Notes: generated by a model not told the origin, from the sequence alone. Positions 8,461 to 17,448 are shown, counted from the first letter of the stretch. The stretch: DNA of 64,000 bases from Acidobacteriota bacterium (GCA_018268895.1 JAFDVP010000001.1:868001-932000), one strand, 5' to 3'. Numbers and translations: made by a program.

Positions 8461-8512
8461 GAACGAAGCGACAGATTTATCGTATGCACCTTCCGCTGCT
8501 ATCCTCCCAGTG

Positions 8513-9769
8513 ATGGCCTCCGCGACCAAACCGACGCGCTCCACGGCTGTAGTTGGAGCGACCACCGCGCTCGTCCTTCTCACCGCGCTCAACTTCGTCA
8601 ACTATATCGACCGCTACATCCTGCCCGGCGTACAGGAGCAGATCAAAGGCGAGTTCCACCTCACCGATGAGCACATCGGAACCCTCACCTTCTGGTTCAT
8701 GATCGCCTACATGGTCACCTCGCCCATCACGGGCTGGCTGGGCGACCGCTTCCCGCGCAAACCTATGATCGTGATCGCCGCGCTCTTCTGGAGCGGCATC
8801 AACTTCTTCACCGCTTCAGTCACGTCCTACGACTCACTCAATCTCCGCCACGCGGCCCTGGGTATCGGCGAGGCCAGCTTCGGAATCTTCGCCCCGGCCC
8901 TGCTCTCTGATTTCTACCCGGCCGAGCAGCGCAACCGCGTGCTCACCATCTTCAACATCGCCATTCCCGTCGGCGCCGCGCTCGGCTACCTCGTCGGAGG
9001 AGTCATCGGCGATAAGTACGGTTGGAGACACGCCTTCATCGTCTCCGCCATTCCCGGCGTGATCATCGCGTTGCTCATCCTGTTCTTCATGAAGGAGCCC
9101 GAGCGCGGAGCAAGCCAGCACGAAAAGGCGAAGCTGGAGAAGGAAACCGTCCTCAGCCTGGTGAGGAATAAGGCGTACCTCTGCTCCATCCTCGGCTATG
9201 CCGCCGTCACGTTCTCGCTCGGCGGAATCTCCTGGTGGATGCCGTCCTTCCTCCAGCGCGTCGCCGGACGCACGCAATCGAGTGCGGCCTACCTGATGGG
9301 GGCCGTCACCGTCGTCACCGGCCTGCTCGGGACCATCACCGGCGGTGTCATCGCGCAGCGCTGGTCGAAGAGGACGCCGAAGGCGCTTTACCTCGTCCCC
9401 GCCATCAGCGCCGCCCTCGCTGTGCCACCCGCGCTGGTCTGCTTCTTCGGCCCCCACAACCTCACCGTCCCATCGCTCGCGCTCGCCATCTTCCTCATCT
9501 TCCTCGGCACAGGCCCCGTGAACGCCGCAACGATGAACGCAGTCCGCCCCGAGGTCCGCGCCACCGCGATGGCCGGACAACTGCTCGTCATCCACGCGCT
9601 CGGCGATGCAATCTCACCTCGCATCATCGGAGCGGTCAGCGACCGCTCCACGCTCAACCTCGGCCTCGGTTCAACGCTCATCACCATGCTCGTTGCTTCC
9701 ATCATCTTCTTCATCGGGTCGCGCTACGCCCCACCGCTCACCGACGAACAGCCTGCCGCTGCCGCATAA
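8513..9769 (+). CDS. MFS transporter (spinster-like)
   Basis: Inner-membrane carrier of about 418 residues with twelve predicted helices. MFS signature GWLGDRFPRKP sits in the loop after helix 2, and NFVNYIDRYIL at helix 1 is typical of the Spns/hexuronate-type branch. I choose ATG 8513 because everything upstream in frame is out-of-phase overlap with the previous gene and the repeat. The substrate cannot be read from the sequence. It is followed by a short repeat and a glycosyltransferase gene in the same direction. Confidence 0.85.
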   Translation: MASATKPTRSTAVVGATTALVLLTALNFVNYIDRYILPGVQEQIKGEFHLTDEHIGTLTFWFMIAYMVTSPITGWLGDRFPRKPMIVIAALFWSGINFFTASVTSYDSLNLRHAALGIGEASFGIFAPALLSDFYPAEQRNRVLTIFNIAIPVGAALGYLVGGVIGDKYGWRHAFIVSAIPGVIIALLILFFMKEPERGASQHEKAKLEKETVLSLVRNKAYLCSILGYAAVTFSLGGISWWMPSFLQRVAGRTQSSAAYLMGAVTVVTGLLGTITGGVIAQRWSKRTPKALYLVPAISAALAVPPALVCFFGPHNLTVPSLALAIFLIFLGTGPVNAATMNAVRPEVRATAMAGQLLVIHALGDAISPRIIGAVSDRSTLNLGLGSTLITMLVASIIFFIGSRYAPPLTDEQPAAAA

Positions 9770-9792
9770 TGTCTGTTTCGTCTATAAAAGTT

Positions 9793-9831
9793 GTCATCCC
9801 GACCGGAGCGTAGCGGAGTGGAGGGATCTGC
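9793..9831 (+). repeat. Short intergenic repeat (gtcatcccg...ggagggatctgc type), copy 2
   Basis: Partner of the copy at 3546-3580; both open with gtcat(t/c)ccg and close with ggagggatctgc. Here it lies ten bases before the glycosyltransferase start. Confidence 0.5.
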
Positions 9832-9841
9832 TTTTCTGCCA

Positions 9842-11050
9842 ATGCATATCGGAGGAATCACAATCGGCGTTGCCTGGCTCGTCGCCCTCGCCTGGCTCTG
9901 GAAAGCGATTACTGCCTGGCGCGGCCTGCCAACGATCGCGAACCTGCTAAAGCCGGAGTTCGACAAATCACCCGTTGCCAACCCGCCAATCACCGTCATC
10001 GTCCCTGCCCGCAACGAAGCCGCAGCGCTGCCGTCGTGCCTCGAATCGCTGTTCAAGCAGGACTATGCAAACCTTCAAATCGTCGCCGTTGACGACCGCT
10101 CCACCGACGCGACAGGAACCATCATCGACGAATTGGCATCGAAGAACCCCGCAAAGCTGAAAGCCCTCCACATCGCCGAACTTCCCGCCGGCTGGCTCGG
10201 AAAGACCCATGCGATGGCACTCGCCGCACGGTACGCCATCGTCGTGCATCGCCCCGACTATCTGCTCTTTACCGACGCCGACATCATCTTCGCCCCCGAA
10301 ACGCTCCGCCGCTCCCTCGCGCAGGCCGAAGCCACAAACGCCGACCACTTCGTCACCTTCCCAACCCCGATCATCAAGACGCCGAGCGAAGGAGTGATCC
10401 TCGGATATCTGGGGGTGATGGGGATGTGGGCGGCGCGGCCCTGGAAGGCCAGCGATCCGAAGGCCATCCGCGACTCGATCGGTATCGGGGCCTTCAACCT
10501 TCTCAGAACCGATGCTTACCAAAAGCTCGGCGGCTTCGACGCCCTCCGCATGGAGATCCTCGAAGACCTCACGCTCGCACGCAAGGTAAAGCTCGCTCAC
10601 CTCCGCCAGCGCGTCGCCACCGCTCCCGGAATGGTCAACGTGCACTGGGCGGCCGGGGCGGCGGGAGTAGTCAATGTAATGACCAAAAATCTCTTCGCCG
10701 TCTTCGGCTTTCGGCTCGAGCTTGTTCTAATCGCTTGTCTTGGGATCGCGCTCTTCTGCCTCGGTCCCGTCGTCTTCTTCGCGTTGGCTGCGACGCGCAC
10801 TGCGGCTGTTCTCAGCCTGGCTGTGATCGCCGCACTCTATGTGCTCTCCTCGCGCCACTCGAAGATATCGCCTTGGTATGCGGTGCTGTTCCCGGCAGGG
10901 GCCGTGCTGTTTCTCTACTCGCTGCTTCGCTCGACTCTCACAACGCTCCGCGATGGTGGCGTGACCTGGCGCGACACCTTCTATCCGCTCAGCGAGCTTC
11001 GCAACAACGACGCTCCACACAGAGGTGCGAATTCAGGAAAGCCGGAGTGA
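9842..11050 (+). CDS. Membrane glycosyltransferase, family 2
   Basis: Processive-type GT-A glycosyltransferase. An N-terminal membrane helix (GVAWLVALAWLW) precedes the GT2 fold: VIVPARNEA, AVDDRSTDAT (nucleotide site), LLFTDADI (DxD-type), and a later EDLTLARKVK acceptor-site segment. Three or so helices close the protein. I choose ATG 9842; the frame stays open upstream to 9791 but that part is the repeat. The arrangement resembles carotenoid or lipid glycosyltransferases. The actual acceptor is not known. Confidence 0.8.
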   Translation: MHIGGITIGVAWLVALAWLWKAITAWRGLPTIANLLKPEFDKSPVANPPITVIVPARNEAAALPSCLESLFKQDYANLQIVAVDDRSTDATGTIIDELASKNPAKLKALHIAELPAGWLGKTHAMALAARYAIVVHRPDYLLFTDADIIFAPETLRRSLAQAEATNADHFVTFPTPIIKTPSEGVILGYLGVMGMWAARPWKASDPKAIRDSIGIGAFNLLRTDAYQKLGGFDALRMEILEDLTLARKVKLAHLRQRVATAPGMVNVHWAAGAAGVVNVMTKNLFAVFGFRLELVLIACLGIALFCLGPVVFFALAATRTAAVLSLAVIAALYVLSSRHSKISPWYAVLFPAGAVLFLYSLLRSTLTTLRDGGVTWRDTFYPLSELRNNDAPHRGANSGKPE

Positions 11051-11074
11051 CCGTCCCCGAGGAGAACGGAGGAG

Positions 11075-12307
11075 CTATGCTTCGACGAGAACCTTGCCGT
11101 AGCGCTTCTCGACGTACTCGTTGAGGATCTCCTGGAACTCCTCGACGATGCGGTCTCCTTTGAGCGTGGTGAAGAGCTTGCCGTCGACATAGACGGGGGC
11201 CTTCGGCTCCTCGAAGGTTCCGGGCAGCGAGATGCCGATGTTGGCATGCTTGGACTCGCCGGGACCGTTGACGATGCAGCCCATGACGGCGAGCTTGAGC
11301 TCCTCGACGCCGGCGTACTGCTTCTTCCACTCGGGCATCTGTTCGACGAGATAGCCCTGGATGCGCTCGGCGAGTTCCTGGAAGTAGGTTGAGGTGGTGC
11401 GTCCGCAGCCGGGGCAGCTTGTGACCTGCGGCATGAAGCTGCGAATGCCGAGCGATTGAAGAATCTGCTGGCCGCAGCGGACCTCTTCCGAGCGGTCGCC
11501 TCCGGGAGTCGGTGTGAGCGAAACGCGAATGGTGTCGCCGATGCCGGAGAGAAGCAGCGGGGCGAGGCCGGCAGCGGAGGCGACGATGCCCTTCATGCCC
11601 ATGCCTGCTTCAGTGAGACCGAGGTGCAGTGCGTAGTCGCAGCGACGCGCAAGCTCAGTGTAGACGTCGATGAGATCGCGAACGCCGGAGACCTTGGCGG
11701 AAAGAACAATCTGGTCGCGGCGAAGGCCATAGCGCTCGGCTGCGGCGGCATTGTCGAGCGCGGAGACGACCATCGCCTCCATCATGACGTCGCGCGCGGG
11801 AAGGGGATTGGAGGACCTGGAGTTCTCGTCCATCATCTTCGTCAGCAGAGCCTGATCGAGCGAGCCCCAGTTGACGCCGATGCGCACGGGTTTCTGGTGT
11901 TTGACCGCGACCTCGACCATAGTGCGGAAGTTGTCATCGTCCTTGCGGCCGATGGAGACGTTGCCGGGATTGATGCGGTACTTTGAGAGCGCCTTCGCGG
12001 TGTCGGGATACTTTGCGAGGAGGAGATGACCGTTGTAGTGGAAGTCGCCGATGATAGGCGTCGTCCAACCCTTTTTCGCGATGCCTTCGACGATGTAGGG
12101 GACTGCCTTGGCGGCATCGTCGTTGTTGACGGTGATGCGAACCATCTCGGAGCCAGCGCGCGCCAGGGCGGCGATCTGCTGGACGGTGCTCTCGACGTCG
12201 GCGGTGTCGGTATTGGTCATCGATTGGACGACGACCGGTGCGGTGGAACCTACATGAACGCCACCAATGTTGACCGTGACTGCACGACGTCGCTGTATCT
12301 CAGGCAT
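11075..12307 (-). CDS. ispG: 4-hydroxy-3-methylbut-2-en-1-yl diphosphate synthase (IspG/GcpE)
   Basis: Iron-sulfur enzyme of the MEP isoprenoid pathway that converts MEcPP to HMBPP. All three cluster ligands are visible: C298 and C301 in SCPGCGR and C344 in [10 protein letters not shown]. The N-terminal TIM-barrel motifs SMTNTDT, RITVNN and DFHYNGH are present. Length of 410 residues fits the single-insert bacterial type. It is transcribed away from the tRNA-Arg gene, leaving a short divergent gap. Confidence 0.96.
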   Translation of the reverse strand: MPEIQRRRAVTVNIGGVHVGSTAPVVVQSMTNTDTADVESTVQQIAALARAGSEMVRITVNNDDAAKAVPYIVEGIAKKGWTTPIIGDFHYNGHLLLAKYPDTAKALSKYRINPGNVSIGRKDDDNFRTMVEVAVKHQKPVRIGVNWGSLDQALLTKMMDENSRSSNPLPARDVMMEAMVVSALDNAAAAERYGLRRDQIVLSAKVSGVRDLIDVYTELARRCDYALHLGLTEAGMGMKGIVASAAGLAPLLLSGIGDTIRVSLTPTPGGDRSEEVRCGQQILQSLGIRSFMPQVTSCPGCGRTTSTYFQELAERIQGYLVEQMPEWKKQYAGVEELKLAVMGCIVNGPGESKHANIGISLPGTFEEPKAPVYVDGKLFTTLKGDRIVEEFQEILNEYVEKRYGKVLVEA

Positions 12308-12370
12308 AAAGTCTCCACCGTAAAGTTTACCATTCGAGGGTGGTCGAAGGGCGGGTTACACTGGGTACAA

Positions 12371-12447
12371 GGCCCGGTAGCTCAGTTGCATAGAGCAGCG
12401 CACTCCTAACGCGAAGGTCGCAGGTTGGACTCCTGCCCGGGCCACCA
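12371..12447 (+). tRNA. tRNA-Arg (CCU anticodon), host gene of the element
   Basis: A full 77-base cloverleaf with encoded CCA. The acceptor stem GGCCCGG/CCGGGCC is perfect, the D stem is GCTC/GAGC, the T stem GCAGG/CCTGC, and the anticodon loop CTCCTAA gives CCU, reading AGG. Unusual: base 19 is C and base 56 is G, the reverse of the near-universal G19-C56 pair. The anticodon stem also has A31/C39 and G27/A43 non-pairs. The 3' part from A26 onward belongs to the 55-bp repeat shared with the right end of the element. Confidence 0.9.
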
Positions 12448-12451
12448 CAAA
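12397..12451 (+). repeat. Left attachment site (55-bp direct repeat, copy 1)
   Basis: Bases 12397-12451 are identical to 28505-28559 over 55 bp. They comprise the tRNA from A26 through CCA plus four bases. Recombination here leaves the tRNA intact, as expected for tRNA-targeting tyrosine integrases. Confidence 0.93.
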
Positions 12452-13082
12452 ACCTCTTATAAACACTGGCGATTGTTCGATAGGCTTAGTTCCTGACAAT
12501 TACTTCACCTGATTGTGTGATACAGAAGTGATACAGCAAAAGCTTTTCGTCGTCGCATTGAGTTTTTTGATTGACTTTTGTGTTTTCCAGACGCTAGAGT
12601 AAGAAGAGTAAGAGGCAGGTAACCTCAGTAGAATCTGAATGTTGCACGTAAAAACTTCTTGACTTTCCTCTTTCACCCCCTTACATTTGAGACATCACAG
12701 TTAGAGGGTTGGGCAGAGTTGTCAGCTGTCTGTGAACTTAGCGCTTTAAGCACTGAATAAGGAACTAACGCAGCAAGTAACAGGCGCACTAGGGACGGCA
12801 ACTAACCGCAGCAGTCAGCGGTCTGTCGAAACCAAAATGCAACCTCGTTACGGGTCAATGCCACGACCCAAATACTCAGGCCGCGCAGAGACAGCGCAGT
12901 AATCAAAGTCTCGGGATGTTGTGCTGACCTGCTGTGACAGGAGCTAGGCCATCCTTAGAACGCTGCAACACAATCCGCTAAATCCTAACGGTCTCGCTGC
13001 GGTCATCTATGATGCTCCAGCGGCGTTTCCGTCCTATCACCCAATCTGCACTATCTACCTCCCTATCTACGCAAAGGAACCA
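12452..13082. other. Left non-coding region of the element
   Basis: About 630 bases with no gene that I can support. It contains the paired GTGATAC sites at 12517-12534 and two promoter-like elements: TTGACT at 12571 with TAGAGT at 12595, and TTGACT at 12659 with TACATT at 12682. The rest shows no clear structure. It likely holds excision and early-promoter signals. Confidence 0.5.
12517..12534 (+). promoter_or_regulatory. Paired GTGATAC sites, left arm (integrase arm-type candidates)
   Basis: Two GTGATAC copies start 11 bases apart, 66 bases inside the left repeat. The same pair with the same spacing lies at 28360-28377 near the right repeat. One helical turn spacing and location at both ends suggest integrase arm-binding sites. 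Confidence 0.55.
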
Positions 13083-13340
13083 ATGCACAACTCGCTCTAT
13101 GTCTCAACGACCATCGACTTGATGGCCGCAGGTGAACTGCCCCCAAAACTTCTTTACTCACGCCGTGATGCTGCCCACGCGTTGTCCATTTCGCAGCGGT
13201 CTCTGGACTATCTCATAAAAACAAAGCGACTGAAGGTCCGTTATTTGGGCAAGAAGCCGATGGTTTCGTTTGAAGAACTTGAACGCTTTGCTTCACGTGA
13301 CCACCGAGAACTCACCGGCAATGCTAGCCGTCTGAACTAA
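13083..13340 (+). CDS. Excisionase/AlpA-like helix-turn-helix protein
   Basis: An 85-residue protein with one MerR/excisionase-type helix-turn-helix: LLYSRRDAAHALSISQRSLDYLIKTK, then a wing-like KPMVSFEELERFAS. Such proteins direct excision or act as early activators in prophages and satellites. The start has aaaggaacc just upstream. It is the first gene from the left end, facing inward, where excisionase and AlpA genes are often found. Excisionase versus activator cannot be decided from sequence. Confidence 0.72.
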   Translation: MHNSLYVSTTIDLMAAGELPPKLLYSRRDAAHALSISQRSLDYLIKTKRLKVRYLGKKPMVSFEELERFASRDHRELTGNASRLN

Positions 13341-13493
13341 ACCCTCTGACAATCTGACGACGGTCTTCGCGTGACAACGCAGACGCACACGTGCGACTCG
13401 TGTCCTGTTGACGACTTCTCCCACCTCATACCGAGGTCTGCCCCATTGTGCCTTTGACACGATGCAGGTCTCTCTCATCCACAAGGAACAAAA

Positions 13494-14486
13494 TTGAATT
13501 TATTGCAAGAGTTTGAATCTGCCGTTTTCGACATTGCGGCAATGGCCACCGAAGCCATCACCGATACCACAGCAGCCGGATACGATGCTGTCATCAATGA
13601 CGAGAGTGCGCCTGCTCCTCCAACACCCTTGAGCCTGAAGCCTGGAAGCTGGTTACAGGAGAGCTGCGTTCATGGTCGCTCATACTACGGACGCTGCACC
13701 AACCGAATGACCAAAGGTTGGGAACATCAAGGCGAAATCACAAAACTCGCAGAAGCTGTGCGAGACGCCTATCAATTCCGCCAGAGTCGCGCAACCATCA
13801 TCCGCATTGTGGATCACCTATCGGAACAGGAGGCGTGCTTCATCGGAGCTGGAAGCGGAGGAGGCAGAAGCTCTACCCATGTGCGGCGTCATCGAAGGAT
13901 CAGCCAATCGGAATTGAACATCGCCTATACGAAATACAAGTCTGGTGAAAACAGTGTCTCTGACGTGATGACCGTTTTGGAGGACTACGTCTACGCGAAA
14001 GCACGGAAAGAGTCTCGCACCTTTGACGCACGTATGCAGGGGACCGAAGAAGATTTAGTGAGTGAGTTTAAAGCATCAATCTGCCAATCCGTCATTGAAC
14101 AGCGATGCAGAGGATCATTCTCCAACTACATCAATCGAGCGTGGGTGAAACGTGCAAGCACTTTCTTTAACAATTGGATGGACGAACGGGCGCTGTTTGA
14201 GTCCTCAGCGCCTGAAGATGTGGCGGAATGTGATGACGAAAACTATACCGTTCCTGCGCACGAAGTGGCTGCATTCCAGCAATGGCGAATGGATGAGCGT
14301 GATAGTGCTGCACCTGCCCCGGGTTGTGGCATAGACCAGTTGAAAGGAACACAGCGCAAGGTGGCAGAGCTGCTGCTCGCTGGGCAAAAGCAAAAAGACA
14401 TCGCAACTGGTCTCCGATTGTCGCGCCATCAGGTGGCGAGAGTCGAACGGCAGATTGCAAAGAAAATCGCGGAGGCCGCTCTATGA
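13494..14486 (+). CDS. Sigma-factor-like regulator
   Basis: A 330-residue protein. The middle (about residues 180-230, EEDLVSEFKASICQSVIEQ, then SFSNYINRAWVKRA) resembles sigma region 2. The end (about 285-330, GTQRKVAELLLAGQKQKD and LRLSRHQVARVERQI) resembles the sigma region 4 helix-turn-helix. The N-terminal 180 residues are unrecognised. TTG at 13494 follows aagga at good spacing; no better start is seen. Its stop overlaps the next ATG (ATGA). A satellite- or phage-borne sigma-like protein could redirect transcription to element genes. This is inference from the two regions only. Confidence 0.58.
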   Translation: MNLLQEFESAVFDIAAMATEAITDTTAAGYDAVINDESAPAPPTPLSLKPGSWLQESCVHGRSYYGRCTNRMTKGWEHQGEITKLAEAVRDAYQFRQSRATIIRIVDHLSEQEACFIGAGSGGGRSSTHVRRHRRISQSELNIAYTKYKSGENSVSDVMTVLEDYVYAKARKESRTFDARMQGTEEDLVSEFKASICQSVIEQRCRGSFSNYINRAWVKRASTFFNNWMDERALFESSAPEDVAECDDENYTVPAHEVAAFQQWRMDERDSAAPAPGCGIDQLKGTQRKVAELLLAGQKQKDIATGLRLSRHQVARVERQIAKKIAEAAL

Positions 14487-15040
14487 AGAAGGTGATTTCA
14501 AGCGACCACGATGTAATAAACATTCCTATATCGCTCATCAGTGACGAAAACTTCCTCAAGCTCACAAGCAGACCAATTGATTTGCTGTTTGCCTTAGCAC
14601 ACAAAAAGAACGGGTCAGTGCAGAGCTTGGCTGACCGGCTAGGAATGCGCGTGGTGAATGTATATCGGGAGCGAACCCGACTGAAAGAGGCAGGCTTTAT
14701 TTATCTCAAGGAGGGAAAGGCTCGTGTCTCGTTCCCCCTCGATTTCGAGATTCCGGGCACGTTCAGTCTGCCTTGCTTTCTCGTTGATGAAAGACTCTCC
14801 ACAGAAGAGTGGAAGTTGATGCTTGCGCTGTATCGGGTTGCGCATGAGATGAACAGCGCAAGACTCACAATAAGGTCCAATGATCTGTGCGCATTTAGTG
14901 GGGTAAGCGTGAAGAACCTGGCACGCGTTCGTAGAGAGCTGGTCAGTAAGGGATTATTGCTGTGCTCGAAGGCGGAATACTCACTCCGAAATCCAATAAC
15001 TCAAGAGGGTGTCGACCAAGTTTTCGGACTGGAAGCGTAG
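14483..15040 (+). CDS. Tandem winged-helix DNA-binding protein, possible replication initiator
   Basis: A 185-residue protein, coupled to the gene before by ATGA. Two winged-helix segments are visible: residues about 28-85 (RPIDLLFALAHKKNGSVQSL then LADRLGMRVVNVYRERTRLK) and about 110-170 (WKLMLALYRVAHEM, DLCAFSGVSVKNLARVRREL). Tandem winged helices are the architecture of many plasmid and satellite replication initiators. Iteron-like repeats begin five bases after its stop, which supports that role. A transcription regulator is the alternative. Confidence 0.55.
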   Translation: MKKVISSDHDVINIPISLISDENFLKLTSRPIDLLFALAHKKNGSVQSLADRLGMRVVNVYRERTRLKEAGFIYLKEGKARVSFPLDFEIPGTFSLPCFLVDERLSTEEWKLMLALYRVAHEMNSARLTIRSNDLCAFSGVSVKNLARVRRELVSKGLLLCSKAEYSLRNPITQEGVDQVFGLEA

Positions 15041-15044
15041 GGTG

Positions 15045-15151
15045 AAATCCTCATATGAGATACCGCATATGAGATACAAATTATCTCTGGTGAGGATTTT
15101 TGCTAAGATTCTGCCCCTCGTCCAACCGGCTAAAATCCTCATGTGAGATAC
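15045..15151. repeat. Iteron-like repeat cluster
   Basis: AAATCCTCATATGAGATAC at 15045-15063, the shorter CATATGAGATAC at 15066-15077, an inverted related copy at 15081-15099, and AAATCCTCATGTGAGATAC at 15133-15151 (18 of 19 bases match the first). The core CTCATATGAG is a perfect palindrome. The position right after the tandem winged-helix gene suggests initiator or repressor binding. Confidence 0.65.
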
Positions 15152-15439
15152 GAGCACTCCAGCTCAACCTGCTTATTTATAGGTGGTTAGCTGTAAATCG
15201 TGCTTCCAGGTTTTCAAATACATCACTGGTATTGAATTGGAGCGTTGCTCAGAGGGGACGGCAGCCCTTAGGCTGTCCGGACCCCCACTGTATGAGTGCA
15301 TGTAATCAAACAATGTAATCGAAAAGTTTTTTCAAAAATCAAGGTTACAAAACAGTCTTTTGGGCAGAACGCCGTAGGCAAAAGGTAGCGCGTAGCGCCC
15401 CACCCCAGTTCCCGCCGCCCCCTCCCCGTCCTGCTGCAC

Positions 15440-15482
15440 TTTGCATAGTGTGCACGCCCTCCAAAAAATGCACAGTGTGCAT
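15440..15482. promoter_or_regulatory. Pair of TGCAYAGTGTGCAY operator-like sites
   Basis: ATGCACAGTGTGCAT (15468-15482) is a perfect 15-base palindrome around a central G. TTTGCATAGTGTGCACGC (15440-15457) is a less symmetric partner 28 bases away. The latter recurs exactly at 17556-17573 inside the small terminase gene. Likely a regulator-binding or packaging-related signal; which is unknown. Confidence 0.5.
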
Positions 15483-15568
15483 CCCGTCAAAATATTTTCA
15501 CTTTTTTCGACGTGCCCCCGCGCATTTTGGGTGTTTTCCGTACTACACATATAGAAAAGGTAAAAGCC

Positions 15569-15976
15569 ATGGAGCTGATGAACCATTACGAAATCGAAAG
15601 CAGCTTGTTCCGGCTCCTGGTCGAAACGATTGTGGAGGAACAAAAGACAGTAAAGACGGACGGTGTTGAAGACCTTCTGTTCGTGTTCCGTTCCCACTTA
15701 AACAATTTGGGCAGACTGGCCGTTGGCCAGCAGCCGGATTATCTAGATTACGAAGAATTGCTTGAGGCCATCGTTACGGTAAATGAACTGATTCAAGCCT
15801 TAGCAGAAAACCATCCCATAGACGTGACCGACGATAGGACGCAGGCAGGCCGTATGTGTGCGCTGCTGATTGATGTCCGCGCTGACCTTGAGAAGACTTG
15901 CTGGGAGGTTGAGGACCGAATGCCGCAGCTACGCGCGACGCTCTCTGAGACACGGGCAGAGAAGTTCATCCACTAA
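15569..15976 (+). CDS. Small acidic hypothetical protein
   Basis: A 135-residue, Glu/Asp-rich, mostly helical protein with no family I recognise. ATG 15569 has aaagg at normal distance; the frame also extends upstream to 15512. Downstream lies the long gap before the HEPN-like gene. It sits after the operator-like pair, so it may be expressed from a promoter controlled there. No function is claimed. Confidence 0.6.
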   Translation: MELMNHYEIESSLFRLLVETIVEEQKTVKTDGVEDLLFVFRSHLNNLGRLAVGQQPDYLDYEELLEAIVTVNELIQALAENHPIDVTDDRTQAGRMCALLIDVRADLEKTCWEVEDRMPQLRATLSETRAEKFIH

Positions 15977-16578
15977 TCAAGTTTTGGCACAGGTTGTCCT
16001 TGCCCCTTTCGGGGTTTCCTTTTCCTGTTGCCAGCGGAAGCAGTTCGCTCGGTGGCCTGCTGCTTCCGCATTTCATCTTGACATCAGCACGCACGAATCG
16101 TTCTCTCCTGTTCGGTTTCGTGTTGTCGCTGTACGAAGGGCTATTGTTTGACATGAGCGTCCGGCAGTTAGGGCAGGTTGTAGCGTGCTATTGCGGGCTG
16201 CGCTCCCTGCCACCCTTCACAATGGACTAGTTGCGTCCACTCCACGCAATGATGGGAGCAGTCGAGGTTTCTCATATTTTCCTTGGCTGTTCCCGCCCAT
16301 TTCTCACATCGAGGCCAGTACCCAGAGGCCATGCTGGGGCTGGCAAGTCGCCCACGCCTAATCAACGCAGACGCCCCGATGGTTTGATGCCGTCGTTCAG
16401 GCAGCAGGAGTTCGCCTAGGTTTTCCCTGCTGCCTCTCTTTCGGCTGCTGCCCTAACATTGCCGCCGGGTCCGATTGCAGCTATCGCTGGATCTGAGACT
16501 ATGGGATCGGACCAGGGTAACGACAGGGAAAATCAGTCTGGAGCGCGCACGGTGGGGTTTGGGTTTGTTCTGGGTTGC
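15977..16578. other. Gap with weak terminator, no supported gene
   Basis: About 600 bases. A short CCCC-TTTC-GGGG hairpin followed by TTTCCTTTT near 16003-16025 could end the upstream transcript. Several short open frames exist on both strands, but none has coding-like composition or a convincing start. The 3' end of the minus-strand HEPN-like gene lies just to the right. Confidence 0.45.
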
Positions 16579-17250
16579 CTAAGTTAGATGTTCTTCAACG
16601 AAACGGCGCACCCAGGACAACATGTCTTCAACGTCGTTCACTTTGACCTTAGCAAACTGCCCATGATCGGCAGAGTTGCGTAGATCCGCCTCAGCAGTGA
16701 TTCTCTTCTGTACGAGCTTGTCGTAAACCTCGGCTTTCGCAAGTTCCGTGTTTAACACGTTCAGATTCGACTTTGCTGGATCGTACACAATGCCGTTCTT
16801 ATCGCATAGTTTGCGCAGTGTATCTTCCAGGACCGCACCAGCAACTGAAGCGGCTGGTACGTGATAACCCTGCTTGAATAGGGCATCTGCTTGTGTCAAG
16901 AAATCATCTAGCAGCTCCGCACGCACCAAAGTCCGGATTTCACTTAGTAAGCCATCCGCATAGTCTTTACTTGCGGCTTCGAGAATGCCAAGGCAGTCTA
17001 CAAAGTAATAGCCGTTTAATTTGCTCTCAGGAGTTTCAGCGATAGAACGTATGTCCTTATAGTGCGTGCTAGTTCGACCACAAACACGTTCGATCAGATT
17101 GATAGCTTGTGTTCTCCATCGCTGATATTCAATTTGATTGGGGTGTGAATAATAGTTTTCACCGTCCCACCGACACTGCCGAAGAATTTGGGCCGCCTCC
17201 AATTGGAGAGCGTTGAATTGTGCTGTGATTTTCTCGTCTGTTAGAGGCAT
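16579..17250 (-). CDS. HEPN-like protein (putative RNase, possible defence cargo)
   Basis: A 223-residue protein, helical throughout, on the opposite strand to its neighbours. The C-terminal domain (about residues 130-223) resembles the DUF4145/HEPN fold, including R191-x4-H196 (RNSADH), the sort of Rx4-6H pair that forms the RNase site in many HEPN toxins and abortive-infection proteins. The N-terminal half is unrecognised. Placement on the opposite strand between the control region and virion genes is where satellites and prophages often carry defence or accessory cargo. Nuclease activity is not shown; some HEPN proteins are inactive. Confidence 0.55.
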   Translation of the reverse strand: MPLTDEKITAQFNALQLEAAQILRQCRWDGENYYSHPNQIEYQRWRTQAINLIERVCGRTSTHYKDIRSIAETPESKLNGYYFVDCLGILEAASKDYADGLLSEIRTLVRAELLDDFLTQADALFKQGYHVPAASVAGAVLEDTLRKLCDKNGIVYDPAKSNLNVLNTELAKAEVYDKLVQKRITAEADLRNSADHGQFAKVKVNDVEDMLSWVRRFVEEHLT

Positions 17251-17448
17251 TTACCTATTATGCTCCGGTCACAGTTCATGATCTCTTGGCAAGACGAACA
17301 ACGCAACGCAGGCGTAGGGGGCCTTTAAAACCTCCAAAGTCGACCCAGTTTGACTCAGCCCGAGTCAGAAAAACGCATCAACTAAACAATATAAAAACTC
17401 ATAATGCTATATGAACAATCATAAGTATAGATTATGTGAGGTTTTGTC

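Larger units (their letters stand above)
15041..15568. other. Non-coding region with iteron-like and operator-like repeats
   Basis: About 530 bases without a supported gene between the winged-helix gene and the acidic hypothetical. It contains the iteron-like cluster (15045-15151) and two TGCAYAGTGTGCAY palindromes (15440-15482), listed separately. A C-rich, A-rich stretch between them has no clear role. It is the best candidate for a replication origin and early control region. Confidence 0.55.

Noticed and set aside
7418..8512. N-terminal extension of the MFS transporter frame
   Set aside because: Out-of-phase overlap with the Cys/His protein and the repeat; the transporter starts normally at 8513.
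15040..15500. CRISPR array
   Set aside because: The repeats at 15045-15151 are palindromic, unevenly spaced and of different lengths, and there are no cas genes.
15994..16230. 78-residue frame after the acidic hypothetical
   Set aside because: No ribosome site, low-complexity hydrophobic start, no conserved feature; left as a gap.
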